Assembly (NCBI RefSeq): GCF_030378205.1
Contig: NZ_CP127385.1
Coordinates: 1,962,001 to 2,026,000 of the forward strand
Length of the DNA: 64,000 nucleotides
Direction of reading: 5' to 3'
Source: Bradyrhizobium sp. NP1
Lineage (GTDB): Bacteria; Pseudomonadota; Alphaproteobacteria; Rhizobiales; Xanthobacteraceae
Below, piece after piece: positions 1-9,440 of the stretch. Under the pieces are notes generated by a model. It was not told the DNA's origin. It did no database searches and saw only the letters and a program-made list of their open reading frames with translations. Position 1 is the first letter of the stretch; every line of letters begins with the position of its first letter. The position numbers were made by a program, and so were the translations under genes.

Positions 1-13
1 GCAGGAGACGGCC

Positions 14-499
14 TTGAGCGCAACGCCGACCTTTCGCCAGATGATGGGCCGCTTTGCGACCGGCGTGGCGGTTGTGCTGGCAGACACGCCTGACGGTGTG
101 ATCGGGCTGACCGTCAACTCGCTGACCTCGCTCAGCCTCGATCCGTCGCTCCTGTTGTTCTGCGCCAGAAACGAGAGCCGGACGGCGCGCATGATCATCG
201 ACCGGGGCCTGTTCTCGGTCAATGTCCTCACCGCGGCGCAGCAGGATGTATCCCGCCGTTTTGCCGGACAGGGCGACAATTGGGATATCGCCGATTGCCG
301 GCGATCGGGCCCGTGGCTCACAATCCCCGATTCAAACGGTGCGCTGTTCTGCGAGGTCGCGTGCGTCTATCCCGGTGGCGACCACCGCATCATTGTCGGC
401 GAGGTGAAGGACATTCTGGGGCCCGCGAAGGCGCAGCGCCCACTGGTCTATCACGAAGGTCGCTACGGGCTCGCGGACGCCAGCCTTTCCGCGGCATGA
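14..499 (+). CDS. Flavin reductase-like FMN-binding protein
   Basis: This 161-residue protein has the length and N-terminal pattern of the flavin reductase domain family (HpaC/HsaB type): FRQMMGRFATGVAVV at residues 7-21, then SLTSLSLDPSLLLFC. Family members reduce FMN or FAD with NAD(P)H and hand the reduced flavin to a separate oxygenase. The start is a TTG preceded by AGGAG at 3-7; no better start is visible, although the window begins only 13 bases earlier. An acyl-CoA dehydrogenase-like monooxygenase lies on the same strand at 1329, so the two are probably the reductase and oxygenase components of one two-component monooxygenase. Substrate unknown. Confidence 0.85.
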   Translation: MSATPTFRQMMGRFATGVAVVLADTPDGVIGLTVNSLTSLSLDPSLLLFCARNESRTARMIIDRGLFSVNVLTAAQQDVSRRFAGQGDNWDIADCRRSGPWLTIPDSNGALFCEVACVYPGGDHRIIVGEVKDILGPAKAQRPLVYHEGRYGLADASLSAA

Positions 500-523
500 G
501 CGCGAAACATTTCGCAAGGCTCG

Positions 524-1183
524 TCAGCCGCTGCGCCGGCGCATCAGGACGATGTGACCGTCGAGAATGCCGATGCGGCCCCGCGCGCGAAGGCGCTGCA
601 GCGTGCGGGTGACGGTCACGCGCGACGTTCCGGTCATCGCCGCGATCTGCTCATGGGTCACGTGGGTCACGAGCAGGCGTCCTTTCGGATGATCGATCGC
701 GAACATTTCCTCCAGCCGCGTCAACAGCTCCATGATGCGTTCCTGTGGCTCGCGTGAGGCGAGATGCTTCAGGCGGATCGCCAGCACCCGCTGTTTCAGG
801 CTGGTGACGCGCAACAGCGAGGCGGCGAACTCCGGATGCAGGCGGAACGCTTCCGTCAGCTTCGACGTCTCGAACTCGATGGTCTCGGTGTCCTCGACCG
901 CGACGGCGCTGGAGAAGCGCGGCAGTCCGTCGAAGGCCGAGCCTTCGCCGCAGATCGTGTCGGGCCCCATCAGCTCAAGCACGACTTCCGAGCCGTCGGC
1001 GCGGATGATCGAGATCTGCACCAGCCCCTTGATCACAAAATAGAAGCGGGTCGACACCTCGCCCTGCTCATAGAGCACGGCGTTCTTTTTGAACTTCTTC
1101 CGCCGGCCATAGCACGCGTGCCCGGTCAGCATCTCCACGAGCTGCCGGTCGATCCGCCAGGTCCCGAGCTTTTTCTGTGGCAT
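524..1183 (-). CDS. Crp/Fnr family transcriptional regulator
   Basis: The product (219 residues from the chosen ATG) has an N-terminal cyclic-nucleotide-binding beta-barrel (FKKNAVLYEQGEVSTRFYFVIKG, then a GEGSAFDG turn) and a C-terminal winged helix with recognition helix THEQIAAMTGTSRVTVTRTLQRL. No cysteine cluster for an FNR iron-sulfur centre is seen, so a small-molecule or redox ligand other than 4Fe-4S is likely. The frame stays open to 1264, but the ATG at 1183 has GGGAGC upstream and gives a normal family length. It is transcribed away from the monooxygenase at 1329 and may control the catabolic genes. That role is inferred from position only. Confidence 0.82.
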   Translation of the reverse strand: MPQKKLGTWRIDRQLVEMLTGHACYGRRKKFKKNAVLYEQGEVSTRFYFVIKGLVQISIIRADGSEVVLELMGPDTICGEGSAFDGLPRFSSAVAVEDTETIEFETSKLTEAFRLHPEFAASLLRVTSLKQRVLAIRLKHLASREPQERIMELLTRLEEMFAIDHPKGRLLVTHVTHEQIAAMTGTSRVTVTRTLQRLRARGRIGILDGHIVLMRRRSG

Positions 1184-1287
1184 TCGTCTCAACGGCTCCC
1201 TGCCGCCAGATTTGCTACGGTCGAAATAGCGCCACATCTCGTATAGGGCGATACAGCGCGGCAAAAATAGCTTGTTCTAGCATCACG

Positions 1288-1306
1288 TCGCCACGTTTTT
1301 TGGCGA
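1288..1306. promoter_or_regulatory. Inverted repeat in the monooxygenase upstream region
   Basis: TCGCCA (1288-1293) and TGGCGA (1301-1306) form a 6-bp inverted repeat with a T-rich 7-base centre. It sits 22 bases upstream of the monooxygenase ATG and between the divergent regulator and catabolic genes. It could be an operator or a weak hairpin. No family consensus is matched. Confidence 0.25.
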
Positions 1307-1328
1307 GGCCCAACTCCGGGAGGCGTAG

Positions 1329-2549
1329 ATGTCGTCGATGGCGGCTGTCCAGTCTTGTCCTGCACCGGCTGACCGTGATCTTGCCGCGCTGCTCGCGCGC
1401 GCCGAAGAGGTGCAGGCCTGGCTGCGGGGCCGCGCCTCCGAGATCGAGCAGCGGCGCAGCCTGCCGCCCGAGGTCGCCGAGCGGCTCGTCGATGCCGGGC
1501 TGTTCCGGATCACCCAGCCGAGCCTCTATGGCGGGCTCGGCATGGACACGCGCGCCGCCTGGCAGGCGGTCTACCAGATCGCGCGCGGCTGCTCCTCGAC
1601 GGCCTGGGTGCTGGGCTTGTCCAGCGCCAACGTCGTGATGATCGGCAAATTCCCTGACCAGGCGCAGCGCGAGGTCTTCCTCTCGGGCAGGCCCACCATC
1701 GTGTCGCTCCTGACCGGCGGTGTCGGCCACGACATCGAGGTCGAGCCTGTCGCGGGCGGTATGCTCCTGAGCGGCCGCTGGCGCTATGCCTCCGGTATCG
1801 ATGTCGCGACCTGGGCGGGTCTGCTGGTGCCGATCCCGGTGGACGGCAAGCCCGTGATGCATGTCGTGCTGGTTCCGGCGGATGCTTTCGCGATCGATCA
1901 TCAGAGCTGGAACGTGCTCGGCATGCGCGGCACCGGCAGCAAGGACATCGCGCTGAGCAAGACCTTCGTGCCGGACCATCGCTGGATGAACTGGCAGGTG
2001 CTGCAGGAGGGCGGCCGCCACGCGACCTGCCCGCATCACGGCCCGATATCAGATGCGCCGCTCAACGCCATCAACGCGATGTCGACGCTGGCGCCGACGC
2101 TCGGCGTTGCCTCCGCCGTGGCTGAGGAGTTCCGCGCCATCGTTCGCGCCAAGGTCAGTCCGGCCGCGCAGAAGGCGCTGGTCGAGGATCGGGTCGCGCA
2201 GATCGAGGTCGCGACCAGTGAAGCGACGCTTGCCATGCTGCGCCGTGCCTTGCTTGACGATGCCGACGAGATCGTGCTCCAGGCGGAGCGCACCGGCGGC
2301 GTCAGCCTGATCGATCGCGCCGCGATCCGCACCCGCATCGCGGTTGCCTCGCGCCTGGCGCTCCGCACCGCGCAGGCGATATTCGCCGCACTCGGTGGCT
2401 CGGTGCTGCCGCAGGGCACACGGATTGAGCGGCTGTTTCGCGACGTACACGCCATGAGCAGCCATTTGCTGCTGCAGCCGGATATGATCGGCGAAGCCTA
2501 TGGGCGGCTTTTGCTCGACCTGCCATTGCCGCCAACCGCCCGCATCTAG
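1329..2549 (+). CDS. Group D flavin-dependent monooxygenase (acyl-CoA dehydrogenase fold)
   Basis: The 406-residue protein has the acyl-CoA dehydrogenase fold seen in HsaA and the C2 component of 4-hydroxyphenylacetate 3-monooxygenase: an N-terminal helical part with LYGGLGMD, the middle-domain motif ARGCSSTAWVLGL typical of these oxygenases, GMRGTGSKDI, and a C-terminal helical domain containing LRTAQAIFAALGGS. These enzymes use reduced flavin from a partner and O2 to hydroxylate phenolic or amino-aromatic rings. GGGAGG at 1319-1324 precedes the ATG. The flavin reductase at 14 is the likely partner, and the extradiol dioxygenase at 3098 could cleave the resulting diol or aminophenol. Substrate not determinable. 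Confidence 0.82.
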   Translation: MSSMAAVQSCPAPADRDLAALLARAEEVQAWLRGRASEIEQRRSLPPEVAERLVDAGLFRITQPSLYGGLGMDTRAAWQAVYQIARGCSSTAWVLGLSSANVVMIGKFPDQAQREVFLSGRPTIVSLLTGGVGHDIEVEPVAGGMLLSGRWRYASGIDVATWAGLLVPIPVDGKPVMHVVLVPADAFAIDHQSWNVLGMRGTGSKDIALSKTFVPDHRWMNWQVLQEGGRHATCPHHGPISDAPLNAINAMSTLAPTLGVASAVAEEFRAIVRAKVSPAAQKALVEDRVAQIEVATSEATLAMLRRALLDDADEIVLQAERTGGVSLIDRAAIRTRIAVASRLALRTAQAIFAALGGSVLPQGTRIERLFRDVHAMSSHLLLQPDMIGEAYGRLLLDLPLPPTARI

Positions 2550-2573
2550 GCCTTCAGACCATCGGAGAAAAAC

Positions 2574-2987
2574 GTGAAGAAGCAAGCCATCGTTTCCAAC
2601 AACCCGATCTTCGCCACCAAGGACGGCTCGACCATCTTCAAGAAGTTCGGCTATTCGCCCGCCGTCCGTGCCGGAGACTTCATCTATGTCGCCGGCCAGA
2701 TCGGTCTCAATCCCGACGGATCGATGCCCGATGATGACGAAGGGCAGATCGTCAACGCCTTCGATCGCCTGAAGATCGTGCTGGAGGAAGCCGGCGCCAC
2801 GCTCGACGATATCGTCGAGCTCGTCACCTATCATGTCGGCCTGCAGAAGCATCTGGTGCGCTGCGTGGAGATCAAGAGCCGCTACATCCGCGAGCCGTTT
2901 CCGGCCTGGACGATCCTGGAGATCGCGGGCCTGGCACGGCCGGGTCTCGTTATCGAGATCAAGGCGGTCGCCTACGCCCCGCGGTAA
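2574..2987 (+). CDS. RidA/YjgF-family protein 1 (catalytic Arg replaced)
   Basis: This 137-residue protein has the RidA fold with FIYVAGQIGLNPDG near residue 40 and the C-terminal strand LVIEIKAVAYAP. RidA proteins hydrolyse enamines and imines; 2-aminomuconate deaminase of aminophenol pathways belongs to the same superfamily. Canonical RidA has an arginine in the motif P-A-R-S; here the equivalent stretch reads FPAWT, so the carboxylate-binding arginine is absent while the glutamate in VIEIK remains. The start is GTG with GGAGAA upstream. It lies 24 bases after the monooxygenase, so co-transcription is likely. It may have a different substrate from the second RidA protein at 8883. Confidence 0.85.
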   Translation: MKKQAIVSNNPIFATKDGSTIFKKFGYSPAVRAGDFIYVAGQIGLNPDGSMPDDDEGQIVNAFDRLKIVLEEAGATLDDIVELVTYHVGLQKHLVRCVEIKSRYIREPFPAWTILEIAGLARPGLVIEIKAVAYAPR

Positions 2988-3097
2988 CACGGCGGCCTCG
3001 CACCAAAGAATGTGTCGGCTTGGTAGCGCGTGATACAGACGGGGTGGGGCAGGCCGCTAAGTTTCGGGAAATACCCGCAAAATCAAAGGAGGCGGCC

Positions 3098-4105
3098 ATG
3101 AGCGGCGGTCGGATCAAGGATATTGCCAACATCCAGAAGCTCGGACATGTCGAGTTCCGCACCACCGACCTCGAGCGGGCCCGCACCTTCTATGTCGACC
3201 TGATCGGGCTGCACGAGACCGCGCGCGACGAGAACCGCATCTACCTGCGCTGCACCGAGGACAAGCAGCACCACACCTTCGTGCTGCGAAAGGCAGACAG
3301 CGGCGGCGTCGGCGGCATCGGCTTCCGCGTCGCCAGCGAAGACGATCTGGAGCGCATGAAGGCGCGGTTCGAGGAGCTCGGCCTTCCCGTCCGCTGGGTT
3401 GGCAACGAGATCCTGGGGCAGGGGCGCACCTTGCGGGTGCAGGATCCGCTTGGCTTCAACATCGATTATTACGCCAAGATCGCGACCGTGCCGTGGCTCG
3501 TGCAGCAATATCATCTGCACCGCGGCGTCTCGCCGACACGGATCGACCATGTCAACGTGCTGACGCCGGACGCGCAGGCGGGCTACGAGTGGTACACCAA
3601 GGAGCTCGGCTTCGGCTGTGCGGAGTACACCGAGTCAGAGCCGCCGGAGCCGCGCATCTGGGCGAGCTGGCTGTTCCGGAAAGCCACCGTCCATGACATT
3701 GCGGTGATGACCGGCGCGGGTCCGGCCGCGCACCACGTCGGCTTCTCGCTGCCGGAGCCGATGGGCATCATCAAGGCCTGCGACATGTTGGCCGGCGCCG
3801 GCTACGCCGACAGCATCGAGCGCGGGCCCGCGCGCCACGGCATTTCCAACGCGCTGTTCGTCTATGTCCGCGATCCCGACGGCAACCGTTTCGAGCTCTA
3901 CACCGGCGATTATCTCACCGGCGACACTTCGGCGGAGCCGATCCGCTGGAGTCTCAACAATCCGGTGCGCCAGACCTTCTGGGGCGCGCCGCCGCCGCGC
4001 CGCTGGTTCGAGGAGTCGATGGCTGTGGAAACGTTCGACGGCTCGGCGATGCAGCCGACGAAGCCGCCATTGCTGCAACCGGTACCAAACTACGTGCTCG
4101 ACTGA
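3098..4105 (+). CDS. Extradiol ring-cleavage dioxygenase, VOC family (catechol 2,3-dioxygenase-like)
   Basis: The 335-residue product has two VOC modules. The N-terminal one begins LGHVEFRTTDLERARTFY and the C-terminal one begins RIDHVNVLTPD. The probable Fe(II) ligands of the catalytic module are His in IDHVN, His in AAHHVGFS and Glu in RFELYTGDY, the usual His-His-Glu arrangement of type I extradiol enzymes. These open catechol-type rings next to the diol (meta cleavage). The ATG at 3098 has a strong AAAGGAGG at 3086-3093; an in-frame earlier start at 3020 has none. With the upstream monooxygenase and the downstream aldehyde dehydrogenase it forms the core of a meta-cleavage route. Confidence 0.88.
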   Translation: MSGGRIKDIANIQKLGHVEFRTTDLERARTFYVDLIGLHETARDENRIYLRCTEDKQHHTFVLRKADSGGVGGIGFRVASEDDLERMKARFEELGLPVRWVGNEILGQGRTLRVQDPLGFNIDYYAKIATVPWLVQQYHLHRGVSPTRIDHVNVLTPDAQAGYEWYTKELGFGCAEYTESEPPEPRIWASWLFRKATVHDIAVMTGAGPAAHHVGFSLPEPMGIIKACDMLAGAGYADSIERGPARHGISNALFVYVRDPDGNRFELYTGDYLTGDTSAEPIRWSLNNPVRQTFWGAPPPRRWFEESMAVETFDGSAMQPTKPPLLQPVPNYVLD

Positions 4106-4142
4106 TCGTTGCCGGGCAAACCGAAAAGAGGGGGAGTTAAGC

Positions 4143-5324
4143 ATGAGAGTAGTCGCCATCGCTGCCGCCTGCGCCGCGTTGATGCTGTCGGCCACGGCCT
4201 TTGCCGCGGACAAGCCGGAGCTGCGCATCGGTTCCGTCGTTGCCATGACCGGGCCCGCGTCGGCGCTCGGCCTGCCGGAGAAGAATGCGCTTGAGCTGCT
4301 GCAGGAGCAGATCGCGGCCGACACCAGCCTGCCGTTCACGGTGAAGTTCATCACCTATGACGACGCCTCCGATCCGACCAAAGCGGTCAACAACGTCCGC
4401 AAGCTGATCACCGAGGACAATGCCCATGTCGTGATCTGCTGCACCACGACGCCGACCTCGATGGCGATCCTGGAGACGGTGACGCAGGCGAAGGTGCCGA
4501 ACATCTCGCTCGCGCTCGGCCAGAGCGTGATCGAGCCGGCCAAGGACCGCTACTGGATCTTCAAGACCCCAAGTACCGACCAGCTTCAGGTCGCAGCGCT
4601 CGTCGACGACATGGTCAAACGCGGCATCAAGCAGGTCGCATTCCTGGGCCTTGAGGATTCCTTCGGCGAGGGCGGCTGGGTCGCGTTGCAGGCCGTCGCC
4701 AAGGCCAAGGGCGTCGATATCGTCGCGGCGGAGCGCTTTGCGCGCACCGACACCAATTTCACCCCGCAGGCGCTGAAGGTGCGGCAGTCCAATCCCGGCG
4801 CGGTCTATATCCACGCCATCCCGCCGTCATCGGCGCTGGTGCATCAGGCGCTCAAGCGCGTCGGCTATACCGGGCCGATCTATCATTCCGGCGGCTCGGC
4901 CAACAACGCCTTCATCTCGATCGGCAAGAAGGACGTCGACGGCGCGCTGCTCGGCACCACGCCGGTGCTGGTTTACACCGACCTGCCCGACAGCAATCCG
5001 CTCAAGCCCGTCATCACCAAGTTCGCCTCGCTCTATGAGAAGCGCTTCAACGTGCCGAAGGTCGATATCTTCCCCGGCCAGTCCTGGGATGCCGGCAACA
5101 TCGTGATCGAAGCCGCCAAGGCCGCGGTGAAGTCGGGCACCAAGCTCGACAATGTCGATGCGGCACGCGCCGCGCTGCGCGACAAGATCGAAGGCACCAA
5201 GGAATTCGTCGGCGTCGGCGGCATCTTCAACTATTCGCCGACCGACCATCTCGGTCTCGACCAGCGCAGCACGTTCATCTCTATTGTGAAGAACGACGAA
5301 TTCAGGCTCTATGATGCCAAATAG
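4143..5324 (+). CDS. Liv-type ABC transporter substrate-binding protein
   Basis: This 393-residue periplasmic protein has a Sec signal peptide at residues 1-21 (MRVVAIAAACAALMLSATAFAA) and the Leu/Ile/Val-binding receptor fold: LRIGSVVAMTGPASALG near the mature N terminus, then NNVRKLITEDNAHVVICCTTTPTS and ALKRVGYTGPIYHSGG. In alphaproteobacteria such receptors often bind aromatic acids rather than amino acids. The start follows AGGGGGAGTTAAGC. It is 37 bases after the dioxygenase gene and is followed at once by the permease genes, so the importer probably supplies the substrate of this catabolic cluster. Confidence 0.9.
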   Translation: MRVVAIAAACAALMLSATAFAADKPELRIGSVVAMTGPASALGLPEKNALELLQEQIAADTSLPFTVKFITYDDASDPTKAVNNVRKLITEDNAHVVICCTTTPTSMAILETVTQAKVPNISLALGQSVIEPAKDRYWIFKTPSTDQLQVAALVDDMVKRGIKQVAFLGLEDSFGEGGWVALQAVAKAKGVDIVAAERFARTDTNFTPQALKVRQSNPGAVYIHAIPPSSALVHQALKRVGYTGPIYHSGGSANNAFISIGKKDVDGALLGTTPVLVYTDLPDSNPLKPVITKFASLYEKRFNVPKVDIFPGQSWDAGNIVIEAAKAAVKSGTKLDNVDAARAALRDKIEGTKEFVGVGGIFNYSPTDHLGLDQRSTFISIVKNDEFRLYDAK

Positions 5325-5327
5325 GGC

Positions 5328-6350
5328 ATGATCGACACTATCCTCTTTCTTCTGGTCGATGGTCTGACCAACGGCCTGGTCTATGCGCTGCTTGCGCTCA
5401 GCCTTGTGCTGGTGTTCGCCGTCACGCGGGTGGTGAACATCGCACAGGGCGAGTATGTCATGCTGGGCGCGCTGACGCTTGCCGACCTGTTGCAGGGACG
5501 CATGCCGGGGACGCTGTATCTTCTCGCCGGCGGACTTTTGCTCTGCGTCCTGCTCGACGCGCCGCGGTGGCGGCGGGACTGGCGCCGCGCGGCTGTCGTC
5601 GCGATCGGCCTGATCCTGGCTGCGGCCGCGGCGATTGCACTGACCCGCGCCGCGCTTGCGCTGCAATTGCCGATCATCGGCATGATGGCAGTGGCGCTGA
5701 TCCTTGTCGCTCCGCTCGGCGTCTTGATCTACCGCTTCACGGTGCATCCGATCCCGAACGCGACAACGATCGTGTTCGTGATCATCTCGGTCGGCGTATC
5801 CATGATCATGCAGGGGCTCGGGCTTTTGATCTGGGGCGCCAACCCTTATCCGGTCGATCCCGTGGCTGCGGGCGGTTTCATGCTCGGACCCGTCTTCGTC
5901 GCCTATCAGAGCGTTGCAATCCTCGTCGTGGCGCTGCTGTCGATGGGAGGACTTTATCTGTTCTCGGAGTTCACGCTGCTCGGCAAGGCGCTCCAGGCTT
6001 CCGCCATGAACCGGCTCGGCGCGCAGTTCTGCGGCATCCCGGTCGATCTCGCGGGCGGACTTGCCTTCCTGCTCGCCGCGGCCTTCAGTGCGCTCAGCGG
6101 CATGCTGTTGGCGCCGCTGATCACGGCCAACTATGAAATGGGTTTCATGGTCGGTCTCAAGGGATTCGTCGGCGCAGCGATGGGCGGACTTGTCGATTAT
6201 CCGTTGTCGCTGGCGGGCGTGATGATGGTCGGTGGCCTCGAATCGGCCTCGGCCTATCTCGCCAGCGCCTATCGTGACGTTCTGGTGTTCAGCCTGCTGG
6301 TCCCCATCCTGCTCTGGCGCAATGCCCGGCAGCGCGCGGACGCGAGGTGA
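5328..6350 (+). CDS. Liv-type ABC transporter permease (LivH-like)
   Basis: The 340-residue membrane protein begins [26 protein letters not shown] and carries [14 protein letters not shown], the N-terminal signature of LivH permeases. About eight hydrophobic segments follow, and the late loop contains [13 protein letters not shown], the region that contacts the ATPase. It starts three bases after the receptor gene stop and its own stop overlaps the next start. It forms the first half of the inner-membrane channel of the importer. Confidence 0.9.
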   Translation: MIDTILFLLVDGLTNGLVYALLALSLVLVFAVTRVVNIAQGEYVMLGALTLADLLQGRMPGTLYLLAGGLLLCVLLDAPRWRRDWRRAAVVAIGLILAAAAAIALTRAALALQLPIIGMMAVALILVAPLGVLIYRFTVHPIPNATTIVFVIISVGVSMIMQGLGLLIWGANPYPVDPVAAGGFMLGPVFVAYQSVAILVVALLSMGGLYLFSEFTLLGKALQASAMNRLGAQFCGIPVDLAGGLAFLLAAAFSALSGMLLAPLITANYEMGFMVGLKGFVGAAMGGLVDYPLSLAGVMMVGGLESASAYLASAYRDVLVFSLLVPILLWRNARQRADAR

Positions 6351-8105
6351 CTGCCATGCGTCCCCGGGCCGTCATCGCCGCAGCGGCAAGCGCCGTTCTC
6401 CTGGTCGTTCCGTGGCTGTTGCCGCCGTTCTATGTCGGCATCTTCGCCTATGCCGGCATCTATGCGCTTGCGGCGATAGGCCTCGTGCTGCTGCTGCAGG
6501 CCGGTCAGATCTCGCTCGGGCAGGCGGCGTTCATGGGGCTCGGCGCCTATGGCTCGGCGCTTGTTGCCCGCGCCTATGGCATCGATTCCGTCCTCACCCT
6601 GATCGTGAGCATCGCGTTGACGGCGCTTGTCGCCGCGCTGATCGGCTTCATCACGCTTCGCCTGCGCGGACACTATCTGCCGCTCGCCACGCTCGCCTAC
6701 GGCATCGCCTTTTCGAGCGCCTTCACCGCCTGGCATGACGTGACCGGCGGCGCTTCCGGGCTCGACAAGATCCCGCCGCTGTCGCTGTTCGGCCATGCGC
6801 TCACCGACGACCGGCTCTATACCCAGCTCGTCTGGAGTATCGTGCTGCTCGCGGTGCTCGGTTTGTCGCGGCTGCGCACGTCGCGGATCGGGCGGGCGAT
6901 CGCCACGCTGGAATCCCACGACGGCATGGCGCGCAGCTTCGGGGTCGACACCGCGGTGCTGCGCATCAAGGTATTCGTGTTCTCGGCCATGCTCGCGGCG
7001 CTCGCCGGCGGGCTCTATGTGCATCTGTTGCGCTTTGTCAGCCCATCACCCTTCGCGCTGCTCACCTCGTTCAAGCTCCTGATCATGGCGGTGGTCGGCG
7101 GGCCCGCGAGCGCGGTCGGCGGCGTCGTCGGCGCGTTGACGCTGGAAAGCGCGCAATGGGCGCTGCAGGACGTGCTGGCGCGCTGGGGTGCTTCCGGCAA
7201 TCTCGAGGTGATCGTGTTCGGCGTAATCCTCGTCGTGATGCTGTTGAAATGGCCGCAGGGCCTGTCGCCCGTGCTGGAGCGCTTCCTGCCGAAGGCGGCC
7301 GCGCGCCCGCGTGACGGAGGGGGCCTGGCCACGGCCGAGCCGCCCGCGAGCGGACAGGGTGCGGTGCTGCTCGATTTGAAGGGAATCGGAATCCGCTTCG
7401 GCGGCCTGCAGGCGCTGGCCGACGTCGACATGCAGCTCGGGCGCGGCGAGTTCGTAGGCCTGATCGGACCGAACGGCGCCGGCAAGACCACGTTGTTCGG
7501 CATCATCTCAGGTCTGCTGCGGCAGACCAGCGGCGAGGTGACGCTGTTCGGCTCGCCGTTGCCTGCAAGCCATCGGATCGTGCAGCGAGGCGTGGCGCGT
7601 ACCTTCCAGCATGTCCAGCTCGTACCGACGCTGAGCGTGATCGAGAACGTCGCGCTCGGTGCCTACTGGCGCACGGGCTCGGGCTTCATGCGCGGCCTGT
7701 TCGCGCTCGATGCCGTGGAAAATCGTCAGGCGCTTGCCAGCGCATCCGCCGCTCTCCGCCGCGTCGGGCTCGAGGCCGAAGCCGACCTTGCCGCGGGGAG
7801 CTTGCCGCTCGGTAAGCAGCGCATCGTGGAGATTGCGCGCGCGCTGGTCGCCGATCCGCAGATATTGCTGCTCGACGAGCCGGCCGCGGGCCTGCGCTTT
7901 TCGGAAAAGCTGATGCTGGTGAAGATCCTGCGCCAGTTGCAGGCCGAGGGGGTCACGATCCTGCTCGTCGAGCATGACATGGAGCTTGTGATGGGCTGCG
8001 TCGAGCGGCTGGTGGTGCTCGATCGTGGCCGCATCATTGCGCAGGGTTGTCCGAAGGAAGTGCAGGCAGATCCGGCCGTGATTGCGGCCTATCTTGGTGG
8101 CATCA

Positions 8106-8122
<17 letters not shown>
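6347..8122 (+). CDS. Fused LivM permease and LivG ATPase
   Basis: The 591-residue protein joins two subunits that are usually separate. Residues 1-325 are a LivM-type permease ([29 protein letters not shown]; then [23 protein letters not shown]). After an Ala/Pro/Gly-rich linker near 325-340, residues 345-591 are a LivG ATPase with Walker [10 protein letters not shown] (about residue 373), the modified signature [15 protein letters not shown], Walker [12 protein letters not shown] and the switch histidine in VEHDMELV. The frame is continuous. The GTG start overlaps the previous TGA; an ATG lies three codons downstream. Permease-ATPase fusions of this kind are known but less common than separate genes. 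Confidence 0.9.
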
Positions 8123-8849
<727 letters not shown>

Positions 8850-8882
8850 CAATTACTCCGTCCACAAACCGAAGGAAGCATC

Positions 8883-9278
8883 ATGGCACGTACCGTCATC
8901 GTTCCACCCACCGGCCTGCGGCCCGGCATCCCCTATTCGCCGGCGATCCGCTGGGACAAGCTCTTGTTCATCTCGGGTCAGACCGGCTCGGACCCGGTGA
9001 CGCGCGAATTTCCGGCCGACATCAAGGCGCAGACCCGCATCGCGCTCGAGAACGTCAAGGCGCTGGCTGAAGCCGGCGGCGCCTCGATGGACACGGCGCT
9101 GAAGATGACCATCCACATGACCGACATGATGAACGAGTTCGCGGCCATGAACGAAGTGTTCCGCGAATTCTTCCCGAAGGAGCCGCCGTCACGCACCACC
9201 GTCGGCGTGGCGCATCTGGCGCGCGCGGGCTTGAAGATCGAGATCGACATGATCGCCGTGGTCAAGGATGCGGTCTAG
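8883..9278 (+). CDS. RidA/YjgF-family protein 2
   Basis: This 131-residue protein has the RidA pattern IRWDKLLFISGQTGSDP and keeps the catalytic arginine in PPSRTTVGVAHLARAGLKIEIDMIAV, unlike the paralogue at 2574. An enamine or imine deaminase activity is therefore more credible here, for example on a 2-aminomuconate-like intermediate, but the substrate is not shown. GAAGGAAGC precedes the ATG, 33 bases after the LivF-like gene. Its stop codon TAG (9276-9278) is part of the terminal CTAG of the composite repeat that begins at 9275. Confidence 0.87.
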   Translation: MARTVIVPPTGLRPGIPYSPAIRWDKLLFISGQTGSDPVTREFPADIKAQTRIALENVKALAEAGGASMDTALKMTIHMTDMMNEFAAMNEVFREFFPKEPPSRTTVGVAHLARAGLKIEIDMIAVVKDAV

Positions 9279-9440
9279 TGGTCCGATTCTAACATTCGCA
9301 TCCCATCTGGGAGGCACGTTGGCGAATGTTAGAAGCAAAGGACCACTGGCAAACTATTGATGCTAGTGGAGCTTTGGATTTGACGTTCGCATGAAGGAAT
9401 CGTGGCAGATGGCTAGCGAACGTCAAATCCGCTCCACTAG
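9275..9440. repeat. Composite CTAG-bounded palindromic repeat, full copy 1
   Basis: This 166-bp element starts and ends with CTAG. Part A (about 9275-9346) is an imperfect hairpin: CTAGTGGTCCGATTCTAACA pairs with the later GAATGTTAGAAGCAAAGGAC stretch, with a smaller inner repeat TCCCATCTGGGA. Part B (9363-9440) is a second hairpin whose arms carry TTTGACGTTCGC and GCGAACGTCAAATCC, ending GCTCCACTAG. The reverse complement of the whole element occurs at 33441-33607, and a deleted form occurs at 14928-14981. No transposase is inside, so it is a non-autonomous mobile or REP-like sequence. Confidence 0.9.

Noticed and set aside
8082..8105. Earlier start for the LivF-like gene
   Set aside because: It adds eight residues without family similarity; the GTG at 8106 gives the usual N terminus, although the earlier start cannot be fully excluded.
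9275..9440. Repeat considered as a riboswitch or small RNA gene
   Set aside because: The same sequence occurs in inverted orientation between unrelated convergent genes at 33441-33607, which fits a mobile palindromic element better than a gene-specific leader.
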